Part shown: positions 25,680 through 37,013 of the stretch, piece after piece
Layout of the letters: each line of letters begins with the position of its first letter
How positions within the stretch are numbered: the stretch's first letter is position 1
Source of the DNA: Methylobacterium gossipiicola
Lineage (GTDB): Bacteria; Pseudomonadota; Alphaproteobacteria; Rhizobiales; Beijerinckiaceae
Length of the DNA: 64,000 nucleotides
Direction of reading: 5' to 3'
Assembly: GCF_900113485.1 (NCBI RefSeq)
Contig: NZ_FOPM01000003.1
Location: 144,900 to 208,899, forward strand
Notes under the pieces: generated by a model
Database searches by the model: none
The model's input: only the letters and a program-made list of their open reading frames with translations
Told to the model about the DNA's origin: nothing
Program-made: the position numbers and the translations under genes

Positions 25680-28600
25680 TCAACCCCGGCGGCGGGCGTC
25701 CCCGAGGCGTTCGAGGAAATCGACGGCGAGGCGCCCGCGCTCGGCCGGGTCCTCGCTGCCGCGACGCAGGAGCACCCGGCGGTCCTTGCACACGAGGTCG
25801 TCCGAGACCGGCACGAGGAGGGCGGGCGCGTCCGGATGCAGGTCGGCCGCGAGGCCCTGGGGACCGCCGCTGAGACGACTGATCCCGAGGGCGCAGCAGC
25901 CGACGCGCAGGTGCGCGAGGGTGACGAGGTCTGTCACGGCTTCGGGCAGGGGGCCGAACCGATCCTCGACCTCGCCGCGCAGGGCCTCGACCTCTTCCGG
26001 TGAGCGCAGGCGCAGGAGCCGGGTGTAGAGGCTGAGGCGTAGTTCCGGCTCCGGCACGTAATCGGCGGGCACGCGGCCGGTGAGTCCGAGGCGGATCTCC
26101 GGCGTCCAATCCTCGGCAGATTCTCCCTTGGCCGCCCGCAGGGCGAGGTGGAGGAGGTGCTGATAGAGCCCGAGGCCGATGAGCTTGACGTGGCCGGCCT
26201 GATTCTCGCCGACGAGATCGCCGGCCCCGCGTAGGTCGAGGTCGCGGGCGCTGATGGCGAAGCCCGCGCCGAGTCGGTCGAGGGCCTCCAGGGTGCGCAG
26301 ACGCTTCTCCGTCGCCGGCGCCAGGGGCTTCTCCGGCCGGCTCAGGAGATAGGTGACGCCCCGGCGCTGGCCGCGCCCGACCCGGCCGCGCAACTGGTGC
26401 AGCTGGGCGAGGCCGAAGCGCTCCGCCTCCCACACCAGCATGGTGTTGGCGCGGGGCACGTCGAGGCCGCTCTCGATGATGCTGGTGGCGAGCAGGACGT
26501 CGCCCTCGCCATCGGCGAAGCGCACCATCACGCTGTCCATCTCGGCGGCCTTGAGGTCGCCGTGGGCGATGAGCGTCGTGAGTTCGGGCACGAGGGCGGC
26601 GAGGCGTTTCGCCATCGGGGCGATGTCCTCGACGCGGGGACAGACCAGGAAGCTCTGCCCGCCACGGCGGTGCTCGCGCAGGAGGGCGGCGCGCACGGCG
26701 CCGTCGTCGAACGGCAGGATCACCGTGCGGATCGGCTGGCGCACGCTCGGCGGCGTGGCGATGACGCTGAGGGATTGCAGGCCGACGAGGGCCGATTGCA
26801 GGGTGCGGGGGATCGGCGTCGCCGTGAGGGTCATGACGTGGCCGTCGCCGGCTGCTCGGCGCAGGCTTTCCTTCAGCTTGGCGCCGAAGCGCTGCTCCTC
26901 GTCGATGACCATGAGGCCGAGATCCGCGAAGGTGACGCCCTTGGCCGCCAGCCCCTGCGTGCCGATCACCAGACGGATGCTGCCATCGGCGAGGCCCGCC
27001 TTCACGCGCTTGGCCTCCGTCGGGGAGACGAGGCGGGACAGGTGCGCGACCTCGATGCCGAACCGCGCGAAGCGGCGCTGGAAGGTCTGAACGTGCTGGC
27101 GCACCAGGACGGTGGTGGGCGCTACCACGGCGACCTGCTTGCCGGCGAACAGGGCCGCCGCGACGGCGCGGAGCGCCACCTCTGTCTTGCCGAAGCCGAC
27201 ATCGCCGCAGACGAGGCGATCCATGGGCTGGCCCGAGGCGAGGTCGGCGAGCGCCCCGTCCACGGCGCTCGCCTGATCGGTCGTGAGGTTGAAGCCGAAG
27301 CCGGCGGCGAAGCGCTCCATCTCACGGGGCATGGCCTCGAGCACGGGCGCCTTGATCGCACGACGCGCCTCGGCGCTCTTCAACATGCCGCGGGCGGCCT
27401 TGGCGAGGGCCGCCTCCGTCTCCAGGCGACGACGCGCCCAGGCGTTGCCGTCGAGGCGGTCGAGGCTGACGGCGTCGGGCTCCGAACCGTAGCGCCAGAT
27501 CCGGTCGGACTGGCTCACCGGCACCATGAGGACGGCGTCCCCCGCGAAGCGCAGCCGCAAGGCGTCTTCTTCCCCCTCGCCCATCCGCACGGATTCGAGG
27601 CCCTCGAACACGCACAGGCCGTGGTCGCGGTCGACGGCCACATCCCCCACCCGCAGGTCGACTTCGCCCATGGGCAGGATCGCCGTCTGCCCGGTCTTCG
27701 CGGTGGCGGCTTGGGCGCCGAACAGATCGGCCGCCGCGATCACGGCGATATCCCGGTCCGGCACGCGGAACCCGGCCTCGACGGGCGCGGCGAGGACGAG
27801 GACGTCGCCGGCCGGCGCCCGAAGCACCTCCGCCCAGTCCCGCACCTTGCTGACCTTGCGGGACAGGGCCTTCTCGGCGGCGCGCACGAGGCGCGGCAGG
27901 GCTTCGGCCGGCCCCGTGAGCAGCACGCGCTCGCCCGCCGCGACGTGTCCCCGCAGGCATTGCGTGAAGGCCGGCCCCGGCCGTGCTTTCTGCGCGAAGG
28001 ACGGCAGGGCGATGGCCTCGGCCGCCTCGTTCGAGGCCGGGGTGACGGGGCGCGCGTCCCGGAGCGCGGCCCATTCGGCCGGTTCGAGGTAGAGCTCGCG
28101 GGGCAGGGGCGTCGCGCGCCCCGAACTCTCGCGCCCCTCGGCGATCTGCTCGAAGAAGGCGGCGGCGCGTTCCTCGGCGCCGCTCTCGACGACGAGGCGG
28201 GCGCCGGGAACGTAATCGAGGGGGGTGACGAGGCGCGGATACAGGCGCGGCAACTCGTGTTCCTGGCCGGTGAAGGGGCGCAGGGACACGCCCGTGTCGC
28301 GCGGCAGCACGATCTCGGTGGCCGAGTCGATCACCAGGGTGTCGACATCGGTGAGCGAGCGCTGCGATACGGGATCGTAGGTACGGATGGCGGTGACGCG
28401 GGCCTCGTCGTGTTCGATCCGGGACGGACGCTCGGCAGCGGCGGGGAAGATCTCGATGGTGCGGCCCCGGACCGCGACCTCGCCGGGCTCGTCCACCCGG
28501 TCGTCGAGGATGTAGCCAAGCCGCTGGAGATCCGTCGTGAGGGTCTGCGGGTCGAGGCGGTCGCCGACGCGGATCTCGAGATGGGCGTCGGCCCAGGTCT

Positions 28601-28964
28601 CGGGTGGCGGCACCCGCTGGATCAGGGCCGGAGCCGTGGTGAGCACGATGTCGGGGAGGTTCTTCGCGTCGGTGAGCCACCGCAGCACGCCCGCCCGTGC
28701 CCCCATGGTGCCCCGCGAAGGCGAGGCCCGGTCGTAGGGCAGGCAATCCCATTCCGGGTAGATCGCCACGCTGCGCTCCGGCGCCAGCGCCTTCAGGATG
28801 TCGGCGAGGGCCCCGAGGCGGTGGCGTTCGCGGGCGATGTGGATGAGGGGATGGGCGTCGGCCTCGCGGTCGAGGAGCGCCACCGCGAGGGCGCCCGTGG
28901 GCACGAGGGGCGCGATATCCGCCTCGTGATGGGCGGGGGCCGTCTTGGTCCTGCGCTTTGCCAT
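25680..28964 (-). CDS. mfd: Mfd-type transcription-repair coupling factor, divergent
   Basis: Predicted 1,094 residues, shorter than the usual about 1,150-1,180. Domains in order: UvrB-like N terminus (YPEWDCLPYDRASPS), a CarD/RNA-polymerase interaction domain at about 425-520 (DVAVDRDHGLCVFEGLESVR), helicase core with CGDVGFGKTEVALR (about 586), VIDEEQRFG (about 686) and TLTATPIPRTLQSALVG, then SIIESGLDVPRANTM and QLRGRVGRGQRRG, and the C-terminal TRCF domain. It would remove stalled RNA polymerase and recruit UvrA. Several strictly kept Mfd positions differ (for example LLATSIIESGLDVP instead of the usual TTIIETGIDIP), so it may be a paralogue of a standard mfd elsewhere. The start is the ATG before AKRRTK. 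Confidence 0.85.
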   Translation of the reverse strand: MAKRRTKTAPAHHEADIAPLVPTGALAVALLDREADAHPLIHIARERHRLGALADILKALAPERSVAIYPEWDCLPYDRASPSRGTMGARAGVLRWLTDAKNLPDIVLTTAPALIQRVPPPETWADAHLEIRVGDRLDPQTLTTDLQRLGYILDDRVDEPGEVAVRGRTIEIFPAAAERPSRIEHDEARVTAIRTYDPVSQRSLTDVDTLVIDSATEIVLPRDTGVSLRPFTGQEHELPRLYPRLVTPLDYVPGARLVVESGAEERAAAFFEQIAEGRESSGRATPLPRELYLEPAEWAALRDARPVTPASNEAAEAIALPSFAQKARPGPAFTQCLRGHVAAGERVLLTGPAEALPRLVRAAEKALSRKVSKVRDWAEVLRAPAGDVLVLAAPVEAGFRVPDRDIAVIAAADLFGAQAATAKTGQTAILPMGEVDLRVGDVAVDRDHGLCVFEGLESVRMGEGEEDALRLRFAGDAVLMVPVSQSDRIWRYGSEPDAVSLDRLDGNAWARRRLETEAALAKAARGMLKSAEARRAIKAPVLEAMPREMERFAAGFGFNLTTDQASAVDGALADLASGQPMDRLVCGDVGFGKTEVALRAVAAALFAGKQVAVVAPTTVLVRQHVQTFQRRFARFGIEVAHLSRLVSPTEAKRVKAGLADGSIRLVIGTQGLAAKGVTFADLGLMVIDEEQRFGAKLKESLRRAAGDGHVMTLTATPIPRTLQSALVGLQSLSVIATPPSVRQPIRTVILPFDDGAVRAALLREHRRGGQSFLVCPRVEDIAPMAKRLAALVPELTTLIAHGDLKAAEMDSVMVRFADGEGDVLLATSIIESGLDVPRANTMLVWEAERFGLAQLHQLRGRVGRGQRRGVTYLLSRPEKPLAPATEKRLRTLEALDRLGAGFAISARDLDLRGAGDLVGENQAGHVKLIGLGLYQHLLHLALRAAKGESAEDWTPEIRLGLTGRVPADYVPEPELRLSLYTRLLRLRSPEEVEALRGEVEDRFGPLPEAVTDLVTLAHLRVGCCALGISRLSGGPQGLAADLHPDAPALLVPVSDDLVCKDRRVLLRRGSEDPAERGRLAVDFLERLGDARRRG

Positions 28965-29053
28965 CGCGGTTGCGTGCCGTCCTGCTTGGTTCTTGGGCAG
29001 GGGGAACGCGCTCGCGCCCCCCAGGCTCCCGACCGAATCGGCTTGTCCCCTGT

Positions 29054-29133
29054 TTGCCGCAGATCCTTTCCGGGCGTCGCAGGTTCTTCCCTGACGTCGC
29101 AAGTCTCGTCGAGGCGTCGCAGGCCCTTCCCAC
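29054..29133. repeat. 20-bp periodic direct repeats upstream of pgm
   Basis: Four units of exactly 20 bp (29054, 29074, 29094, 29114). The core is CGTCGCARG followed by a pyrimidine-rich stretch ending CTTCCC; unit 1 is weaker (13 of 20 matches to unit 2). It lies in the divergent gap between the Mfd-type gene and pgm, 67 bp before the pgm start. Confidence 0.55.
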
Positions 29134-29154
29134 TCGGCGACGCTTCCGCTCTAA

Positions 29155-30831
<1,677 letters not shown>

Positions 30832-30841
30832 TCCGCACGTT

Positions 30842-30865
30842 GGGCATGGACCGGAGTCCATGCCC
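30842..30865 (+). terminator. Terminator of pgm
   Basis: GGGCATGGAC-CGGA-GTCCATGCCC, a perfect 10-bp stem with a 4-base loop, 10 bp after the stop codon, followed by a pyrimidine-rich CCCCTCTTTC. Confidence 0.75.
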
Positions 30866-30932
30866 GCGCGCCCCTCTTTCGACGCGATGGGTAGCGTAGG
30901 GGAGGACGAGAAAGAAACGGGACGGGGGCGCG

Positions 30933-31823
30933 GTGAACGAGACGGAAGCGGCCCGGCGGCGCGTCGGCATCGCGCTCATGTGCGGGACCCTGGTGTTCTT
31001 CGCCTGCCTCGATGCCTCGGCCAAGGGCTTGGCGCGCCTCGGCGTCGATCCCCTGCTCGCCACCTTCATGCGCTACGCCGTCAGCGTCGCGGCAATCTCG
31101 CTTTTTCTGAACCCCGTGACCTCGCCCGGGGTGATGCGGACCAATCGGCTCGGCCTGCAGATCCTGCGCTCGGGGCTGCTGTTCGGCTCCACCGCCCTGA
31201 ACTTTTTGGCGCTGCGCCACCTGCAACTGGCCGAGACCCTGTCGATCCAGTTCGCCGCCCCCCTGGCCGTCGCGCTGCTCGCCGGGCCGGTGCTGGGCGA
31301 ATGGACCTCGCCCCGGCGGCTCGTCGCCATCGGCGTCGGGTTCCTCGGCGTCCTCGTCATCGTCCGGCCGGGCGTCGGGCCGGTCCAGCCGGCGGTGCTG
31401 CTGAGCCTCGGCAACATGCTGTGCTACGCCCTCTACATCCTCACCACGCGCAAGCTGGCGGCCCACGATTCCACCGCCACCACCATGGTGTATTCCGGGC
31501 TCGCGGGCCTCGCCCTGATGACGCCGCTGCTGCCGTGGATCTGGACCACGCCGCCGAACGGCCTCGCCTGGGCGCTCCTCGTCGGCGTCGGCCTGTTCGG
31601 CACCCTCGGGCACTGGCTCCTGGTGCTGGCTCATGCCCGCGCTCCGGCCAACGTGCTGGCGCCCTTCATCTATACGCAATTGCTGTGGTCGGTGCTCTTC
31701 GGGGCCGTCATCTTCGGAGACGTGCCGAACCGATGGACGCTGCTGGGCGCGTCCATCGTCGTGGGCTCGGGTCTCTACCTCCTGGCGCAGGATCGCCGGG
31801 GGCGAATTGCGCCTCAGCGGTAA
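30933..31823 (+). CDS. DMT-superfamily (EamA) transporter
   Basis: A 296-residue membrane protein read from a GTG. Ten hydrophobic segments fall into two EamA halves: the first includes CGTLVFFACLDASAKGLARL and LNFLALRHLQLAETLSIQFA, the second ILTTRKLAAHDS and PFIYTQLLWSVLFGAVIFGD. Such carriers export small metabolites such as amino acids or purines; the substrate is unknown. The 3' end overlaps the convergent glycine-zipper gene by 10 bp. Confidence 0.88.
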   Translation: MNETEAARRRVGIALMCGTLVFFACLDASAKGLARLGVDPLLATFMRYAVSVAAISLFLNPVTSPGVMRTNRLGLQILRSGLLFGSTALNFLALRHLQLAETLSIQFAAPLAVALLAGPVLGEWTSPRRLVAIGVGFLGVLVIVRPGVGPVQPAVLLSLGNMLCYALYILTTRKLAAHDSTATTMVYSGLAGLALMTPLLPWIWTTPPNGLAWALLVGVGLFGTLGHWLLVLAHARAPANVLAPFIYTQLLWSVLFGAVIFGDVPNRWTLLGASIVVGSGLYLLAQDRRGRIAPQR

Positions 31824-32086
31824 TGGCGACGGTGGTGGCGATGATGCCGGCGCGACTTCAGCCGGGTGCGGTAGGCGCCCCGGCCCGGATCGATGCCGAG
31901 CGCCCCGTTCACCGTTCCCACGGCGCCGCCGACCGCACCACCCACGATGCCGCCCACGGGACCGGCGACCCGGTCACCCTCGGCGGCGCCCCGGCGGATG
32001 CCGCCCGGAAGACCCTGAGCCTCGGCGGCGCCGGAGAGGGCGAAGGTCGACAGAACGAGGCTGGCGGCGAGCAGGACGTGTTTCAT
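31814..32086 (-). CDS. Small exported glycine-zipper protein
   Basis: A 90-residue product with a GGAGGAA ribosome site, signal peptide MKHVLLAASLVLSTFALSGA, a glycine zipper (VGGIVGGAVGGAVGTVNG) and a strongly basic His/Arg tail, SRRHHRHHRRHYR. The tail could bind metal or polyanions (inference). Same layout as the zipper protein at 16.9-17.3 kb. Its stop overlaps the end of the convergent transporter gene. Confidence 0.6.
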   Translation of the reverse strand: MKHVLLAASLVLSTFALSGAAEAQGLPGGIRRGAAEGDRVAGPVGGIVGGAVGGAVGTVNGALGIDPGRGAYRTRLKSRRHHRHHRRHYR

Positions 32087-32474
32087 GGCGGGTTCCTCCG
32101 GTGTCATGTTGGCCGTCCCGCGAGGCGAAGCCCGCCGGACGTTCTGGGAGGACAACGGCCGAGCTTCGAAAAAGTCCCCGTTCCACGATGCGCGCCGGGG
32201 ACCGCGCTTTCGCCGAAAACCCGATTTCCCTTCGTGAGCCGATGCTTTAGAACCCCGCGCATGTGCGCTGATGCCGATCCGCGCGGCCCGGACGCTCCGC
32301 GTCCCCCCGGCCGCCTGCGAATTACGAGCCCGGCCTCCGTCTGAGGGCCGCCGCGACGCGTGCCCGGCGGAGGCCGGGAGGGCACTCGATTGCCCCTTCC
32401 GCCGCCGGTCCCGCCCGGACCGCCTCCCGCTTCAGCGCCCCGTCCCCTCGCGGCGCCCGGACTTCCAGAGAGCC
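32087..32474 (+). other. 388-bp divergent gap and structured ileS leader
   Basis: Holds GGACGC-TCC-GCGTCC (32288-32302) and an 11-bp perfect inverted repeat, CCCGGCCTCCG (32327-32337) with CGGAGGCCGGG (32366-32376), about 100 bp before ileS. No T-box is apparent, and ribF, often found before ileS, is absent. No clear promoter hexamers are seen. Confidence 0.45.
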
Positions 32475-35450
32475 ATGACCGATTCCGAAAAGCCCGCCGG
32501 CGCGGCCGCCCGCGACTACTCCAAGACCCTGTTCCTGCCCCAGACCGACTTCCCCATGCGGGCCGGCCTGCCCGTGCGCGAGCCCCTGCTGCTGGACCGC
32601 TGGGCGGCCACCGACCTCTATGGGCAGATCCGCGCAAAGGCCGCCGGCCAGCCGAAATTCGTGCTGCACGACGGGCCTCCCTACGCCAACGGCAACATCC
32701 ACATCGGCACGGCCCTGAACAAGATCCTGAAGGACGTCATCGTCCGCGCGCAAGGCGCGCTCGGCTACGACGCCAACTACGTGCCGGGTTGGGACTGTCA
32801 CGGCCTGCCCATCGAGTGGAAGATCGAGGAGGCCTACCGCGCCAAGGGCCGCAACAAGGACAGCGTGCCGGTCCTCGAATTCCGCCAGGAATGCCGGGCC
32901 TTCGCCGGCCAGTGGCTCGACACCCAGCGCGGCGAATTCAAGCGCCTCGGCGTCACCGGCGATTGGGACCATCCCTACGCCACCATGACGTTCCCGGCCG
33001 AAGCCACTATCGCCCGCGAACTCATGACCTTCGCCACCACCGGCCAGCTCTATCGCGGCTCGAAGCCGGTGATGTGGTCCGTCGTGGAGAAGACGGCCCT
33101 CGCCGAGGCGGAGGTCGAGTACGAGGACGTCGTCAGCGACACGATCTTCGCTGCCTTCCGGCCGACCGCCGGGGCCGCCGACGATCTCGCCTCGGCGCGG
33201 GTGGTGATCTGGACGACCACGCCATGGACCATCCCGGGCAACCGCGCCGTGGCCTATTCGAAGCGTGTCGCCTACGGCCTGTTCCGGGTGACGGCCGCCG
33301 CCGAAGACAATTGGGCCAAGGTCGGGGACCTCTACGTCCTGGCCGACACCCTGGCGGCCTCCGTCTTCGCCGCCGCCCGCGTCGAGGGCTTCGAGCGGGT
33401 GCGCGACGTGACCGCGGTCGAACTCGCGGGCCTGACCCTCGCGCATCCCCTGGCGGGCCACGTTCCCGGCTACGACTTCGCCGTGCCGCTCCTCGACGGC
33501 GACCACGTCACCGACGAGGCCGGCACGGGCTTCGTCCACACGGCGCCGGGCCATGGTCGCGAGGATTTCGAAGTCTGGATGGCCAATGGCCGGGCGCTCG
33601 CCGAGCGCGGCATCGACACCCGTATCCCCTACACCGTCGATGCCGATGGTGCCCTGACGGAGGACGCGCCCGGTTTCACGGGAAAACTCGTTCTTAACCA
33701 CAAGGGCGAGAAGGGCGACGCCAACAAGGCGGTCATCGCGGCCCTGACGGAGGCCGGCACCCTGGTGGCGCGTGGCACCCTCAAGCACAGCTATCCCCAT
33801 TCCTGGCGCTCGAAGAAGCCCGTCATCTTCCGCAACACGCCGCAATGGTTCATCGCCATGGACAAGCCGGTGGAGACGCTCGGCAACCGCACCCTGCGCG
33901 AGACGGCGCTTCAGGCGATCGAGGACACCCGCTGGGTGCCGCCACAGGGCAAGAACCGCATCAACGGCATGGTTGGCAACCGGCCCGATTGGGTGGTCTC
34001 GCGCCAGCGCGCCTGGGGCGTGCCGATCACGGTGTTCGTCAAGCGCGGCACCCACGAGGTTCTTCGCGATGCGGCCGTGAACGCCCGCATCGTCGCGGCC
34101 TTCGAGGCGGAAGGCGCCGATGCGTGGTTCACGGATGCCGACGGCGCGCGGTTCCTGGCGCCCGATTACGATCCGGCGGACTACGAGAAGGTCACGGACG
34201 TCCTCGACGTCTGGTTCGATTCCGGCTCGACCCATGCCTTCGTGCTCGACGATCCGGAGCAGTTCCCGGGTCTCTCCGGCGTGGTGCGCAAGCGCGACGG
34301 CGGCGGCGACACGGTGATGTACCTCGAAGGCTCGGACCAGCATCGCGGCTGGTTCCAGTCGTCGCTCCTGGAGTCGAGCGGCACGCGGGGCCGGGCGCCC
34401 TATGACATCGTCCTCACCCACGGGTTCGTCCTCGACCCTAAGGGGCTGAAGATGTCGAAATCCAAGGGCAACGTCGTCGCCCCCCAGAACATCATCAAGG
34501 ATTCCGGCGCCGACATCCTGCGCCTGTGGGTGGCGGCCTCCGACTACACCGACGACCTGCGCATCGGCCCCGAGATCATCAAGACCTTCGCGGAGACCTA
34601 CCGCAAGCTGCGCAACAGCTTACGCTGGATGCTCGGGTCCCTGGCACATTTCGAACCCGGCACCGAGATCCCCCATGCCGAACTGCCCGAACTGGAGCGC
34701 CTGATCCGGCACCGCCTCGCCGAACTCGACGGCGAGATCCGCGACGCCTACGCGAGCTTCGACCTCAAGCGGGTCGTCGCCCTGCTCAACGGCTTCATGA
34801 CCGGCGACCTCTCGGCCTTCTACTTCGATGTCCGCAAGGACGCGCTCTACTGCGATCCGATCTCGTCGCGGGTGCGCCGCGCCGCCCTGCAGGTGATCGA
34901 CGAGACGTTCACCCGCTGCACCATCTGGCTGAGCCCCGTCCTCGCCTTCACGGCCGAGGAGGCGTGGCTCGATCGGTATCCGTCGGAGACCGGCTCCGTG
35001 CATCTCCAGACCCTGCCCGAGACCCCATCCGCCTGGCGCGACGAGGCCCTGGCGGCGCGCTGGCAGAAGATCCGCCGCGTCCGCCGCGTCGTCACCGGCG
35101 CCCTGGAGATCGAGCGGGCGGCCAAGCGCATCGGCGCCAGTCTCGAGGCGGCGCCCGTGGTTCATGTCGCCGATGCGGACCTGCGCGCCGCCCTCGACGG
35201 CATCGACTTCGCCGAGGTGTGCATCACCTCGGCGATCCGCGTCGAAGCCGGCGAGGGGCCGGAGCAAGCCTTCCGCCTCGACGACGTGCGCGGCGTCGCC
35301 GTGGTGCCGGCCCTCGCCGAGGGACGCAAATGCGCCCGCTCCTGGCGGGTCAGCCCCGAGGTCGGCACGGACGAGGCTTATCCGGACGTGACGCCCCGCG
35401 ACGCGAAAGCCCTGCGCGAGTGGGACGCCGCCCACGGCGCCGCGGCGTGA
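32475..35450 (+). CDS. ileS: Isoleucyl-tRNA synthetase
   Basis: Encodes 991 residues. Class I synthetase with [10 protein letters not shown] (HIGH motif, about residue 75), [10 protein letters not shown] (about 658), the editing insertion ([17 protein letters not shown]) and [16 protein letters not shown]. It charges tRNA-Ile and edits valine. The start is the ATG giving [10 protein letters not shown]; upstream in-frame sequence is low-quality. At the C terminus the usual four-cysteine zinc knuckle is worn away: [10 protein letters not shown] keeps one cysteine and [11 protein letters not shown] none. The gene leads the ileS-lspA cluster. Confidence 0.95.
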   Translation: MTDSEKPAGAAARDYSKTLFLPQTDFPMRAGLPVREPLLLDRWAATDLYGQIRAKAAGQPKFVLHDGPPYANGNIHIGTALNKILKDVIVRAQGALGYDANYVPGWDCHGLPIEWKIEEAYRAKGRNKDSVPVLEFRQECRAFAGQWLDTQRGEFKRLGVTGDWDHPYATMTFPAEATIARELMTFATTGQLYRGSKPVMWSVVEKTALAEAEVEYEDVVSDTIFAAFRPTAGAADDLASARVVIWTTTPWTIPGNRAVAYSKRVAYGLFRVTAAAEDNWAKVGDLYVLADTLAASVFAAARVEGFERVRDVTAVELAGLTLAHPLAGHVPGYDFAVPLLDGDHVTDEAGTGFVHTAPGHGREDFEVWMANGRALAERGIDTRIPYTVDADGALTEDAPGFTGKLVLNHKGEKGDANKAVIAALTEAGTLVARGTLKHSYPHSWRSKKPVIFRNTPQWFIAMDKPVETLGNRTLRETALQAIEDTRWVPPQGKNRINGMVGNRPDWVVSRQRAWGVPITVFVKRGTHEVLRDAAVNARIVAAFEAEGADAWFTDADGARFLAPDYDPADYEKVTDVLDVWFDSGSTHAFVLDDPEQFPGLSGVVRKRDGGGDTVMYLEGSDQHRGWFQSSLLESSGTRGRAPYDIVLTHGFVLDPKGLKMSKSKGNVVAPQNIIKDSGADILRLWVAASDYTDDLRIGPEIIKTFAETYRKLRNSLRWMLGSLAHFEPGTEIPHAELPELERLIRHRLAELDGEIRDAYASFDLKRVVALLNGFMTGDLSAFYFDVRKDALYCDPISSRVRRAALQVIDETFTRCTIWLSPVLAFTAEEAWLDRYPSETGSVHLQTLPETPSAWRDEALAARWQKIRRVRRVVTGALEIERAAKRIGASLEAAPVVHVADADLRAALDGIDFAEVCITSAIRVEAGEGPEQAFRLDDVRGVAVVPALAEGRKCARSWRVSPEVGTDEAYPDVTPRDAKALREWDAAHGAAA

Positions 35451-35505
35451 GCCCGGCCACGCCGCGACCGCGTCGATCCCTTCCCCGACGGGGGGAGGGA
35501 CCCGC

Positions 35506-36027
35506 GTGCCAATCCCGTGCCCTCCGGACGATCCGATGACTGCCTTCCGCCTCGGCCTCGTCGGCCTCCTCGCCACCCTGATCCTCGATCAGGTCTCGAA
35601 GCTCTGGCTCTATCGCGGCACCGACCTCGTCCTGACCCAGCCCTGGCGGGTCGCTCCCTTCGCCGATCTCCTCGTGGTGTGGAACCGGGGCGTGTCCTAC
35701 GGCCTGTTCCAGCAGGACGGCGGCTTCGGCCGCTGGCTCCTCGTCGGCATCTCGGCGCTCGCCGCCATCGGTCTCGTGGTGTGGATGCGCCGGACGGAAT
35801 CGCGTCTCCTCGCCGTCTCCCTCGGGCTCGTGGCGGGCGGCGCCATCGGCAACGCCATCGACCGGGCGGTGTACGGGGCGGTGTTCGACTTCGTGCACCT
35901 CTACTGGGGCACGTGGTCCTGGTACGTGTTCAACATTGCCGACGCGGCCATCGTGGCGGGCGTGGTCGGCCTCGTCATCGACAGCCTGCGGCCCGACCCG
36001 CGGAAGGCCGCCGCGCCGCCGGTTTGA
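35506..36027 (+). CDS. lspA: Lipoprotein signal peptidase (signal peptidase II)
   Basis: A 173-residue inner-membrane aspartic protease that removes signal peptides from prolipoproteins after lipid attachment. Four membrane segments; catalytic aspartates in [10 protein letters not shown] and [14 protein letters not shown] lies seven bases before a GTG, which is taken as the start; an ATG ten codons on ([14 protein letters not shown]) gives a more standard N terminus. It follows ileS by 55 bp, the usual alphaproteobacterial order. Confidence 0.93.
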   Translation: MPIPCPPDDPMTAFRLGLVGLLATLILDQVSKLWLYRGTDLVLTQPWRVAPFADLLVVWNRGVSYGLFQQDGGFGRWLLVGISALAAIGLVVWMRRTESRLLAVSLGLVAGGAIGNAIDRAVYGAVFDFVHLYWGTWSWYVFNIADAAIVAGVVGLVIDSLRPDPRKAAAPPV

Positions 36028-36235
36028 GGTGCGCGCCAATCGGGCGGGGTCTGTGATCCGTAAACCACATCCGGGATCGTTGTCGGCCGGTCTCTGGCGC
36101 CCTGTGGCCAAGGCGCCATACGATCGCCCGAAACCGGGATCAGGCGTTGCGAGCCGGATCAGGATCGCTTTCGCGAACGCGACTATTCGAGCCCGGTCTG
36201 CCGGGCGTGGAGACCGGACAGGCATCGGGGATGGC

Positions 36236-36886
36236 ATGATCGCACAGCGTGGATTCCTCTCTTCCGTCACCGGCTTCCTGGCGGGGGCGCTCGTCCTGGC
36301 CGGGTCCGCGCAGGCCCAGCAGGGCGTGTTCATGCGCGACGCCCTGAGCGGGATCGGCCTGATCGAGCCGGAGAAGCCGGCCATCACCTATCGTGAGCGG
36401 GCACCCCTGGTGATGCCGCCCAAACTCGACGGCAAGGCGCTGCCGCCGCCGCGCCAAGCCACCGCCTCGCCGCAATGGCCGAAGGACCCGGAACTGGTTC
36501 AGCGCGAACGCGAGCGGGCCGAGGCCCGCAAGCCCATCGTGCGGGGGGCGCAGGGGCGCATGGACGACAACAACATGACCCTCTCCATCGACGAGATGCG
36601 GGCCGGGCGCCGCGCCGACGCGCAGGTGCGCACGGAGCCGGGCCGGCCCGAGGGTGAGACGGAGGACCGCAACTCCTTCTGGGCCAACCCCTTCGGCCTG
36701 CGCTCCGCCGAGGCGTCCGAACCATCCCAGGTCGAGCCGGATCGGGACGTGCTGACCGATCCGCCGACCGGCTACCGCAAGCCGCCCCGCAAGGTCGCCA
36801 AGACCAGCGGCGATCCCATCAACAACCCCTCGCGCGAGCGTGAGGAATCCGATCCGGGCGCCTATTTCCGTGCCCGCGCCAACTGA
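36236..36886 (+). CDS. DUF3035-like exported protein
   Basis: A 216-residue protein with signal peptide RGFLSSVTGFLAGALVLAGS. After it, ITYRERAPLVMPPKL followed by ALPPPRQA is the short conserved block of DUF3035, whose members often lie between lspA and M16 peptidase genes, as here. The rest is charged and low-complexity, ending REREESDPGAYFRARAN. It probably resides in the periplasm or envelope; function unknown. The family call rests on context plus one block. Confidence 0.6.
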   Translation: MIAQRGFLSSVTGFLAGALVLAGSAQAQQGVFMRDALSGIGLIEPEKPAITYRERAPLVMPPKLDGKALPPPRQATASPQWPKDPELVQRERERAEARKPIVRGAQGRMDDNNMTLSIDEMRAGRRADAQVRTEPGRPEGETEDRNSFWANPFGLRSAEASEPSQVEPDRDVLTDPPTGYRKPPRKVAKTSGDPINNPSREREESDPGAYFRARAN

Positions 36887-37013
36887 CGTTCCTCCGGCCT
36901 CCGGGCCGGTCCGTGGGCTCGGTCCCGCCCCTACGGCGTGAGGCTCGGCTCCGTGTGATGCGCAACGAGACGGACGGTCCCGCGCGGACCGGACGCTGAA
37001 GGAAAGCTCTTCG

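Noticed and set aside
29054..29133. CRISPR interpretation of the 20-bp array
   Set aside because: Units are directly adjacent, degenerate and have no spacers.
32322..34421. 699-codon frame opposite ileS
   Set aside because: Shadow of ileS; no start signal or motif.
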